In this document: positions 56,689 to 64,000 of the stretch, in pieces | Layout of the letters: every line of letters begins with the position of its first letter | Numbering within the stretch: the first letter of the stretch is position 1 | NCBI RefSeq assembly: GCF_021560015.1 | Contig: NZ_CP073588.1 | Span: forward strand, 1,488,001 to 1,552,000 | Source of the DNA: Shewanella vesiculosa | GTDB lineage: Bacteria > Pseudomonadota > Gammaproteobacteria > Enterobacterales > Shewanellaceae | Direction: 5' to 3' | Length of the DNA: 64,000 bases | The notes under the pieces: model-generated | Told to the model about the DNA's origin: nothing | Database searches by the model: none | The model's input: only the letters and a program-made list of their open reading frames with translations | Made by a program: the position numbers and the translations under genes

Positions 56689-57390
56689 CTATTGTTGTAG
56701 CAATGCCGCTACGGCACCAATAATGCCACCAAATACACCGCCCCATACCACTAACCAACCTAAATGGGTTTTAATCATATCTTGAATGATTTGTTTGACT
56801 AATTCTGGCGTAAGCTCATTTAAACGCTGGTCAACGATATTGGCCACTTTCGCCTGCATATCGGCGATAACATCCGGTTTTTCAAGCTCATTAACTAAAA
56901 TTGCATTGAACTCTTCACTTTGGGCCAGTTCCACTAAAGACAGCTTCATTTTTTCAATGAATGGTTCTTTTAACGGAATTAACGCCTCGGTGCCACCAAA
57001 CATGGCTAACATACCACCAAACGATGACTTTTCAATTGTCGACACCAATGCATCAAATGATGGCGCTAAATCAATTTTTTCAATCACAGGGGTTAAATCG
57101 ATACTGCTAGCACTGCTGGTTGTCAAAAAGCGATCAATATTCTCTTGAGTAAAAAATTGCTTCATCATGAGATGTTTAATGCCCGCTTTAAACTCTTCAA
57201 ATCGTGACGGAACCACGCCAGAGCCATACAATCCAGGGACTTTTTCAAACAACATGTGGATAGCTAACCAGTTTGTTATCGCGCCCGACAATGCAAATAA
57301 ACCTATTGTCATCACAATGTGTTGCTGTAACACATACCCGACCACCATAAGAATGGCGGCAATAAGGTTGGTTAATACGCTCTTATTCAA
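56689..57390 (-). CDS. DUF445 membrane protein
   Basis: This 233-residue protein has two N-terminal hydrophobic segments (LTNLIAAILMVVGYVLQQHIVMTIGLFALSGAITNWLA) and a C-terminal one (GWLVVWGGVFGGIIGAVAALL). The DUF445 motif ITNWLAIHMLFEKVPGLYGSGVVPSRFEEFK is clear. The function is not known. It stands alone on the minus strand. Confidence 0.88.
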   Translation of the reverse strand: MNKSVLTNLIAAILMVVGYVLQQHIVMTIGLFALSGAITNWLAIHMLFEKVPGLYGSGVVPSRFEEFKAGIKHLMMKQFFTQENIDRFLTTSSASSIDLTPVIEKIDLAPSFDALVSTIEKSSFGGMLAMFGGTEALIPLKEPFIEKMKLSLVELAQSEEFNAILVNELEKPDVIADMQAKVANIVDQRLNELTPELVKQIIQDMIKTHLGWLVVWGGVFGGIIGAVAALLQQ

Positions 57391-57525
57391 TCTCTTTTCC
57401 TTAACGTAGATGATGATTAATAAATAAAAAACCTGCGCTATTTTACCAGAAAATAACTGAGGTCTACATAACTCATCGTTTATGTCGTCAAAGACTTGAA
57501 TACCCCACTGTTCAACTGATCAGCT

Positions 57526-57921
57526 TTATACCAAGCAACTATCCGATTCAGACTCGCCGAAGGCTTCATCATCGTGACGGTTAATCAATAATACTCCCAT
57601 GCTGTGTGCCAGTAATTGGGCCTTTGTATGCATTTGACTCACCACATTATGTTGCTGATAGTCTGGCAGGACAAATACATCTTCTAAATGCCATACGGGT
57701 GCCAGGCGCACTGAGGAGAATGATGGATATAATTGAATAAAGCCCACAATATTGTCATCTATGAGGGCAACAAAAATCATCGAATCGTTTTCGGCCAAGC
57801 GGTTTTTCAAAAATGAATGACACGCGGGATAGTCAGCGGATTGTTGTAATTGCTGCCGATATTGTTCAAATAACAGGCTAAGCGGTTCTAAATCAATGCT
57901 CGAGGCAAGACGGATTTGCAT
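57526..57921 (-). CDS. GNAT acetyltransferase, shortened C-terminus
   Basis: This 131-residue protein shows the GNAT core with IFVALIDDNIVGFIQLYPSFSSVRLAPVWHLEDVFVLPDYQQHNVVSQMHTKAQLLAHSMGV. The usual QxxGxG/A loop reads QQHNVVSQ, so the glycines are missing. After LLINRHDDEAFGESESDSCLV it ends about 15 residues earlier than family members, without the final strands. It could be a decaying or sequence-damaged copy. Activity is doubtful. Confidence 0.65.
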   Translation of the reverse strand: MQIRLASSIDLEPLSLLFEQYRQQLQQSADYPACHSFLKNRLAENDSMIFVALIDDNIVGFIQLYPSFSSVRLAPVWHLEDVFVLPDYQQHNVVSQMHTKAQLLAHSMGVLLINRHDDEAFGESESDSCLV

Positions 57922-58233
57922 TTATCATCCTTGAAAGTAGGGTTCAATATCACCTTAGATATCGCCATTATAATGTGAGTTAAATGATGAAATCACAACA
58001 TCAAGGTTAACAACATTATATCGACACAAGTCATTAACAGGGCATTTGCGCTTAACATTCTCAAATGAGAAAAGCATAAAACCTATCAATTACATTAACT
58101 TAAATATAAATCTAACATCTATGTCCACAAATGTAAATTAATCCGTTTTACTCACAAAATAATCATTCGTTAAGATCGTTTTTTTGCTAAAATAAACCAC
58201 TGTCGACACTGTTTCACATCAAGATTATCTCAT
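57922..58233. other. Divergent gap before the DUF748 gene
   Basis: These 312 bases separate the minus-strand GNAT gene from the DUF748 gene. No gene is visible. TTTTTTTGCTAAAATAAACC near 58180-58200 contains a plausible -10 (TAAAAT) about 40 bases ahead of the start codon. Confidence 0.4.
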
Positions 58234-61200
58234 ATGACCTCGTATTTCTCTCAGATGCGCTCAGCGATTAATTCTCGCTTTCGTATACAAAAATTAGCTC
58301 TTTATGGATTAACTCTTTATCTATTAGGCTGTGCTGTTCTTGGTGGCGTTATTCCGTACATAGCCAAACAACAAGCACCCGCAATATTAGCCGAGCAGTT
58401 AGGCAGAAGCGTGACCTTGCAAGACGTTCGAATCAATCCATTTACCTTAGAACTCAACATCTCTGGCTTGGTGATTAATGAATTTAATAGCCAACAAACG
58501 TTTGCGTCATTAGCTAATGTGTATGCCAATATCCAATTATGGCAATCGATTACGTCTTGGTCATTGGTGATTGAAGATATCCGCTTAGTGAAACCCACCA
58601 TTAAGGTGGCGCGTTCGCAAGCAGCTGATCAGCAAGTGGTGTTTAACTTTAGCGATATTATGACCCGCCTGAGCCAAAATACTCAGCCAACGCCAACCAG
58701 TACTGAACCAAGTGTTATCCCCGCGATAAGCATTGCTAATATTCAGATCCAACAAGGCGTATTTACCCTAGATGACAACGTCACAGATACCCACATTAAT
58801 TATCCAAATATCAATGTGTCATTAGCCCAATTCAATAGCCTAAGTAGCGCGTTAAACGACAAGCAAGAGCAAGTAAATCGTTATAATTTAAGCATAGAAG
58901 ATCAATTTAAAGCTTCAGTGACACTGCAAGGACAATTCCAATTAGCGCCATTGGCCATTGAAGGCGATCTTAATGTTACAGGCATTGATTTATCGCGCTA
59001 TTGGTCGGTTGTCGATCAACTGTTTGCCATGAATTTAGCGGAAGGTATGTTGAGCCTAAACGGCCAATACAAGGTGATATTACAAGATAAAAACTTAGCC
59101 CCAATCACTGATATAAAAGTCACCAAGGGGCAGATAACAATTGATCGTTTTAAAGCCTTGTATCAACAAGATGAGAAAATTGCGATTGATGTGTTAGCGT
59201 TAAAAAACATCAATCTTGATAGCCTGAAAAAACGCGTGAATATTGATGAGTTCCACACTGAAAATGGTAAAATCAAACTCAAGATCACCCCGACAGGCGC
59301 TGATCTCGTTGCGTTGTTGTTACCTAAAAATACTGAGCTGACGACTGAGGTTGATACCGTAAATCACACTCGCACAGATGACGCACCATCAGAAGCATTA
59401 AATAGCGATACCACAAAAGCGAGCACTTCAGAGCCATCTGCCCCTGTGACAGACAAGGCGGTTGTGGTAGTCAACAAGCTCACCACAGAGGTTGCCACTG
59501 AACAGACTACAGATGCTATCGCTGACGATGTTATGGTCAATAGCACTAGCCAACAAACGCAAGCTTCTCTTAGCTCTGAAACAACAGCGTTATCTGCGCC
59601 TACAGCAGAAACGGCCTCAGTAGCAACTCAATCGCAAACGGTATCTAAAGCAGTTGACGCTGGCGCACCTTGGCTCGTCACGCTCAACAAAATCTCTATT
59701 GCAAAATATTTAGTCGATCTGGGTGAAGGTATTGCCAGTGATAACATTATCCTATGGCAAATTGGCCCAATAGATATCAGTACCGGTATCGTGAAATCTG
59801 ATCTATCAACTCCAATTGATTATCAACTTTCAGCAGGCATCAATGCTCAGAGCTTATTAACCTCTGTTGGGCAAATTGATGCCGTCGCGCAAACTGTCGA
59901 TGCGGACATCGATTTTAGTAATATGTTGTTATCACGCTTACAACCCTATATCGCCCCGTACATAAATATGACCATAGAAGACGGGATGTTTTCAACTAAG
60001 GGCCGTTTGCATGCCGATGCCAAGGACATGCTGACCTACTCAGGTAGCGCAAACATCAGCCAATTGCACATTAATGATAATGTCTTAAAACAGCCTTTGC
60101 TGACATGGGAAACCATGGACATCAACCAATTAGCGTTTGATCGTCAACAAGCTAAAATTGATATCGATGAAATAAACTTCGATACCCTATTTAGTCGCCT
60201 AATTATTTCCGCTGACCGCACTACTAATATCAGTGCATTAATCAACACAACTGACACTGCAACACCCCCCAAGCAAGTTGGCGTTGAGCCCAGTAATGCC
60301 AGAGCGACATCCGCCGATGAAGCTGCTGTATTATCGGCTGGCAATGAGTCACCCGCCACTGCCAAGCCCGCGCAAATGCAGCTTAATATTAATAAAATTG
60401 GTTTTAAAGACAGCTCAGCCTTCTTTGCAGATAACTCCTTAACACCTAATTTTGCTTCCGGCATTGAAATGCTTAACGGCCAAATTACCAACTTATCATC
60501 GAATCCTGAAACTACAGCATCCGTTGATTTAACGGGGAAAATAGACAAATATGCACCCGTAACCCTTAAAGGCGATGTTAATCCGTTACTCGCGCAGCCT
60601 TACCTCGACCTTAACTTAAACTTTGACAAAGTTGAACTGACCTCGGTTAACCCTTATTCAGGCACTTATGCTGGCTATTATATTGATAAAGGCCTGTTGT
60701 CGTTAGACCTCAACTACCAACTTAAAAATAATGCCTTGGTCGGTAGTAATCACGTTGTGATTGATCAACTCAAGCTAGGTAAACCCAGTAATAGCAGCCT
60801 AGCCACCAGCCTACCGGTTACGCTAGCCGTTGCGTTGTTGCAAGATCGCAACGGCGTGATTGATTTGGGCGTTGATGTTTCTGGGGATATTGATTCTCCA
60901 AGCTTTAGCTTTGGTAGCATAATAATTAATGCGTTAGGCAATGTTATTACCAAGGTTGTCACCTCACCTTTTTCGTTTTTAGCAGGTCTTGTGGGTGATG
61001 ATGAAGAAATGGATAAAATCATTTTCGATTATGGACTTAGCACGATTACGCTTAAACAAAAAACCACATTAGACAAGCTGGCTAAAGCGTTAATTGACCG
61101 ACCGCTACTTAATCTTAATATCAAAGGCAGTGTCGACTTAATTAACGACCAACAAGCCTTAGCTGAATCTCAACTGCATAAAAAGCTGGCTAAAACGGCG

Positions 61201-61590
61201 GGCATTAAATTCAAAGATTTCCCAAAAAGTTTATCTGCTAGCCAGTTTCCTGCAACAGGGCCGATAGCTGATGCACTCTACCAACTGGCGGAGCAAGAAT
61301 TGTCACAACCACCACAGGACATCAAGCAAACGCTCAAACAGCAAGCACCAGAAATCACAGAAGCCGAATTGATCACTCGCTGGCATATAGGCTTGTACAA
61401 TATGCTTAAAAACCAACAGCAATCTACTCGTGATGACTTAGGCGAATTAGCACAACAGCGTGCGAAGGCCGTAAAAGCCTATTTAATCGATCAAGCCGGT
61501 ATTGATGCGGGTAAAGTATTTGTACTTGAGAGCCGTATCAACACAGCTGAAGATGCCGCTGAAGCATCGCTTGAACTACAAGTAAAATAA
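58234..61590 (+). CDS. Large DUF748 AsmA-like protein
   Basis: This 1118-residue protein has one N-terminal membrane anchor (LALYGLTLYLLGCAVLGGVIPYI). It then has long stretches of beta-rich AsmA-like repeats typical of DUF748 (LEINISGLVINEFNSQQTFASL, PFSFLAGLVGDDEEMDKIIFDYG). A Ser/Thr/Ala-rich linker (about residues 380-480) interrupts them. DUF748 proteins belong to the AsmA-like superfamily with TamB and YhdP, implied in moving lipids between envelope membranes. The start is ATG 58234. Confidence 0.88.
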   Translation: MTSYFSQMRSAINSRFRIQKLALYGLTLYLLGCAVLGGVIPYIAKQQAPAILAEQLGRSVTLQDVRINPFTLELNISGLVINEFNSQQTFASLANVYANIQLWQSITSWSLVIEDIRLVKPTIKVARSQAADQQVVFNFSDIMTRLSQNTQPTPTSTEPSVIPAISIANIQIQQGVFTLDDNVTDTHINYPNINVSLAQFNSLSSALNDKQEQVNRYNLSIEDQFKASVTLQGQFQLAPLAIEGDLNVTGIDLSRYWSVVDQLFAMNLAEGMLSLNGQYKVILQDKNLAPITDIKVTKGQITIDRFKALYQQDEKIAIDVLALKNINLDSLKKRVNIDEFHTENGKIKLKITPTGADLVALLLPKNTELTTEVDTVNHTRTDDAPSEALNSDTTKASTSEPSAPVTDKAVVVVNKLTTEVATEQTTDAIADDVMVNSTSQQTQASLSSETTALSAPTAETASVATQSQTVSKAVDAGAPWLVTLNKISIAKYLVDLGEGIASDNIILWQIGPIDISTGIVKSDLSTPIDYQLSAGINAQSLLTSVGQIDAVAQTVDADIDFSNMLLSRLQPYIAPYINMTIEDGMFSTKGRLHADAKDMLTYSGSANISQLHINDNVLKQPLLTWETMDINQLAFDRQQAKIDIDEINFDTLFSRLIISADRTTNISALINTTDTATPPKQVGVEPSNARATSADEAAVLSAGNESPATAKPAQMQLNINKIGFKDSSAFFADNSLTPNFASGIEMLNGQITNLSSNPETTASVDLTGKIDKYAPVTLKGDVNPLLAQPYLDLNLNFDKVELTSVNPYSGTYAGYYIDKGLLSLDLNYQLKNNALVGSNHVVIDQLKLGKPSNSSLATSLPVTLAVALLQDRNGVIDLGVDVSGDIDSPSFSFGSIIINALGNVITKVVTSPFSFLAGLVGDDEEMDKIIFDYGLSTITLKQKTTLDKLAKALIDRPLLNLNIKGSVDLINDQQALAESQLHKKLAKTAGIKFKDFPKSLSASQFPATGPIADALYQLAEQELSQPPQDIKQTLKQQAPEITEAELITRWHIGLYNMLKNQQQSTRDDLGELAQQRAKAVKAYLIDQAGIDAGKVFVLESRINTAEDAAEASLELQVK

Positions 61591-61708
61591 CCTGTTGTTA
61601 GCTGTTAACCGCTATCGACATCGGGTAGACTGCGCATACATTGCAAACGAGTCATAACAAGCGTTTGCAATCATGTCATATTATTAATAGCTAAGATTGA
61701 GGTTATCT

Positions 61709-62065
61709 ATGTTTATCGTTCGCTGGATTTTAGGTCGAATTATTTTGTTGTTAAATTTTGTGTTTGCACCTAAAAAGCGCCAACGTCCGCAAGAGCAACA
61801 AGCGACTGTCGATCAACAGACTCAATCACTGGCTTTGTATCAATACGCCGCCTGCCCTTTTTGCGTCAAAGTGCGTCGTGAAATGCGTCGTCAAAACCTA
61901 AGCATTAATTTAGTTGATGCTAAACAAGAGCAACACAAAAGCGTGTTAACTAGCCAAGGCGGCAAACTACAAGTGCCTTGTTTACGTATTGAGCAAGACG
62001 GTAAAACCCAATGGTTATATGAGTCTAAAGCCATTACGAGTTACCTTAACGAACGTTTCGCTTAA
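61709..62065 (+). CDS. Glutaredoxin-like membrane-anchored protein
   Basis: I start at ATG 61709 (MFIVRWILGRIILLLNFV), with GAGG nine bases upstream, and not at the upstream TTG 61697. The 118-residue protein has an N-terminal membrane anchor and a glutathione S-transferase/glutaredoxin domain with the active site CPFC in YAACPFCVKVRREMRR, then VPCLRIEQDGKTQWLYESKAITSYL. The anchor followed by a thioredoxin fold is the usual layout in Shewanella. The substrate is unknown. Confidence 0.85.
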   Translation: MFIVRWILGRIILLLNFVFAPKKRQRPQEQQATVDQQTQSLALYQYAACPFCVKVRREMRRQNLSINLVDAKQEQHKSVLTSQGGKLQVPCLRIEQDGKTQWLYESKAITSYLNERFA

Positions 62066-62251
62066 AGCGTTATCCGCTTAAATTAGCGACAACCTAGCGA
62101 ATATGTAGCCACAGTGCATCACAACACTGTGGCGAATAAACGTCTGCGGATCTCTTTGCTACTCATGTTATTGGGCTATTAATCAATGGTGAATATGAGA
62201 TTGGCAGCGTTTATGCCAAAATTTTTTAACCAAGAATTAATGAGGTTATGT

Positions 62252-62701
62252 GTGTCAAAATTCGGCTTAACCGTCTGCAGTATCATACTGCTAAGCGCGT
62301 GTAGCGCGAGCGAACCAGATCCAATGGATTTTGTTGGCCAATTTCGCGATGCATTTAGCACGGAAATTAAAGGCAACGGGATTAAGTTATTTGTCTACAA
62401 GGCAAAGTTGGCTACCGCGCTTGATCGCAGTATACCCAGTGGTCCGCCGCAAGACAGAATAATACGTCGCAGTACACAAGATGCACAAAGCTATCTCATT
62501 GAGCAACGTAATGCTGAAAACCGTCTCGAACTATGGAACCAACAAATCGATATCGGTGTCAGAAAAACCATCGAAATGAACGGTTATTGTCAGGCTGGCT
62601 TTATTGAATTAAGTCGTTATGTTGAAGCTGAACGCGGTGAAATTCGTGGCGAATGTAACGATGGCGCTACTGCTGAAGATATCAAAAAATTCGCTAATTA
62701 G
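62252..62701 (+). CDS. Lipoprotein of unknown function
   Basis: I start at GTG 62252, which has GAGG six bases upstream and opens the peptide MSKFGLTVCSIILLSACSASEPDP with a clean lipobox LSAC. The frame extends upstream to 62186. The 149-residue product is a small periplasmic helical domain with QDAQSYLIEQRNAENRLELWNQQIDIGVRKTIEMNG. No family is recognised. Confidence 0.7.
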   Translation: MSKFGLTVCSIILLSACSASEPDPMDFVGQFRDAFSTEIKGNGIKLFVYKAKLATALDRSIPSGPPQDRIIRRSTQDAQSYLIEQRNAENRLELWNQQIDIGVRKTIEMNGYCQAGFIELSRYVEAERGEIRGECNDGATAEDIKKFAN

Positions 62702-62917
62702 TCGTTAATCCGGTGATGTTTTTAGTCTACTGAAAGTACTAATAATGCGACAGTTAGATAAAACACTATATCCAGCTAAGCAATTAAGTTAAAATTAGCC
62801 TCCAAATTTTCTCGTGATGGTGCCGTTGGCTCCAAGACCAGTGTCATCACGCTTTGATATGCTATTTATTGTCTACAAAGATATAAATAGTTTATCGTTT
62901 ATAAAGTAAGAAATCAG

Positions 62918-63118
62918 ATGAACAGAAAGCAAGAGATGATCAAAAAGTTGGCAAAACGAGCTAAGGCTCGTCAGAACAAAGTCGTGCCAGCGAATCCAAG
63001 TAATAAGCCAGTTGAGCGTTATATTTCTAAAGCTGAACGCGAAAAAATTGCGTTAGCTGAAGCGGCAGAACAAATTGCTGCCACAGAGACAAGTAACCCG
63101 GAAACTGACAAAGACTAA
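62918..63118 (+). CDS. DUF2986 protein
   Basis: This 66-residue, strongly basic N-terminal protein begins MNRKQEMIKKLAKRAKARQNK and continues with NKPVERYISKAEREKIALAEAA. The family is found chiefly in Shewanella, Vibrio and relatives, and its function is unknown. A terminator follows at 63141. Confidence 0.88.
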   Translation: MNRKQEMIKKLAKRAKARQNKVVPANPSNKPVERYISKAEREKIALAEAAEQIAATETSNPETDKD

Positions 63119-63140
63119 CACCTATTAAGCTGTTAGTAAC

Positions 63141-63182
63141 AAAAAGCCCCTATCTTGGTCAAACCAAAATAGGGGCTTTTTA
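63141..63182 (+). terminator. Rho-independent terminator after the DUF2986 gene
   Basis: AAAAAGCCCCTAT pairs with ATAGGGGCTTTTT around a 16-base loop, with A and T runs suited to both strands. It also serves the convergent MATE gene. Confidence 0.9.
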
Positions 63183-63241
63183 TTAGGTGTTCAATATAGA
63201 CTCAATAGGGAATAAACCGTTATCGGAATAACCTGATGCCA

Positions 63242-64000
63242 TTATTTGCTTGTGTCTGTAGGCCTAGTGTCAGTATTAGCGTTATTTGCACCAGTTTTAT
63301 CGTCAATGGTTTGATCTTTAATCGATGATGCTGGAATAGATTGCTCTGCAAAGCTGGTGTTAACGTCGTCCTTATCGGTATTCGCTTTATCGACAGGAGT
63401 CTGCTTGGCGAACTGTTTACACAAGGGCTCTTCATCCAATTGCGCCATCTGAGTACGCCCTGACATAGGTGACGGTGCCGCGACCATATCAATGTTAATC
63501 ACATCGTTTTCTAACACTTGTTGATTGGCTGCTGCGGACACTAAGCCTTGACGACTAATTTTATCCACTAATCGATATGCGCAAAAAATACCAATCACAC
63601 CAAAGATGATTGAGCCAATCACCTGACCGATGAGCACCCCAAATACCCCGCCCCACTGCGCGCCAAAATACACAAAGGGGATAGTGCCAATGGTGGCTTT
63701 ACCGACGTTAAAAAAGGTCGAATATTTGGCTTTACCTAAATTATTAAATGACGCATTGGCAATAAATAAGATACCCGAAAAGATAAAGAACACCGCGATA
63801 TACTGGCAGAAAAACAAAATCAACTCGGCAGCATCACCTTCCATATCAAAACTACTGACAATCACATTACGCAATAAATACAGCCCTAGCGACATCACTA
63901 ATACGTAAGCCACACAAAACTGAATAGCGTTGGTCAAACTTAATCTCACACGCTCTATTTCATTGGCGCCAAAGTTTTGTCCCACAATAGGCCCAACGGC
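63242..64000 (-). CDS. MATE-family efflux transporter, partial
   Basis: The window edge removes the N-terminal part. The 253 visible codons show the last four or so membrane segments of a MATE drug/sodium antiporter: IVGQNFGANEIERVRLSLTN, SLGLYLLRNVIVSSF, LILFFCQYIAVFFIFSGILFIANASFNNLGKA and VFGVLIGQVIGSIIFGVIGIFCAY. After them comes an unusual soluble tail of about 100 residues, rich in Asp, Asn, Thr and Lys (NTDKDDVNTSFAEQ...). Confidence 0.88.
   Translation of the reverse strand, partial: AVGPIVGQNFGANEIERVRLSLTNAIQFCVAYVLVMSLGLYLLRNVIVSSFDMEGDAAELILFFCQYIAVFFIFSGILFIANASFNNLGKAKYSTFFNVGKATIGTIPFVYFGAQWGGVFGVLIGQVIGSIIFGVIGIFCAYRLVDKISRQGLVSAAANQQVLENDVINIDMVAAPSPMSGRTQMAQLDEEPLCKQFAKQTPVDKANTDKDDVNTSFAEQSIPASSIKDQTIDDKTGANNANTDTRPTDTSK

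Noticed and set aside
1..64000. CRISPR array or tRNA genes
   Set aside because: No regularly spaced short repeats and no cloverleaf-forming sequence with a TTCGA-type loop were recognised by eye.

Overview
The window reads as a chromosomal segment of a marine gammaproteobacterium, most likely Shewanella or a close relative. The grounds are the sbcB-cdd pair, a ydbH-ynbE-ydbL operon, ilvIH, a proteobacterial dedicated sortase (PDS) locus, the DUF2986 protein and the AT-rich codon use. No rRNA, tRNA or CRISPR array was recognised.

Region 1 (1-15.5 kb) is an integron-type cassette array. Eight imperfect palindromes behave as attC sites. Between them lie AT-rich cassettes whose genes are on the minus strand: a partial secreted protein, a PD-(D/E)XK-like nuclease, an HNH nuclease, two membrane proteins, an unknown protein, an HEPN-like protein and a small secreted protein. 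Three cassettes or cassette ends are largely non-coding and share a repeated 3' module. Three near-identical copies of an IS1182-like element sit at exactly the same point, the GTT crossover triplet of three attC sites, all in one orientation. Each has its own transposase frameshifts. The attI-proximal end should lie to the right because the genes read leftwards. Instead of an integron integrase, that end holds an IS1595-family element with a 10-bp direct repeat and a decayed DUF4102-type tyrosine integrase.

Region 2 (15.7-42 kb) is mostly core genome: exonuclease I and cytidine deaminase, the YdbH/YnbE/YdbL envelope lipid bridge, a GNAT, a prolyl-hydroxylase-like oxygenase, a SulP transporter, a choice-of-anchor-I lipoprotein, a Bcr/CflA-type MFS pump and acetolactate synthase III. 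It continues with the complete PDS locus (sortase, its single LPQTG substrate, an OmpA-like partner and a divergent two-component system), then cystathionine beta-lyase.

Region 3 (42-49.9 kb) is a low-GC accessory patch. It holds a CoiA-like zinc protein, a full-length group II intron whose reverse transcriptase is broken by one missing base, a frameshifted secreted hydrolase and several small orphan genes.

Region 4 (49.9-64 kb) returns to core genes: a NagD-type phosphatase, an M28 lipoprotein peptidase, an ACT protein, asparagine synthetase B, acetyltransferases, DUF1289, VOC and DUF445 proteins, a large DUF748 AsmA-like protein, a glutaredoxin-like protein, a lipoprotein, DUF2986 and a MATE transporter cut by the window end.

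The single-base indels cluster in the IS copies, the intron RT and the hydrolase. They may be real decay or residual sequencing error, and this is flagged where relevant.
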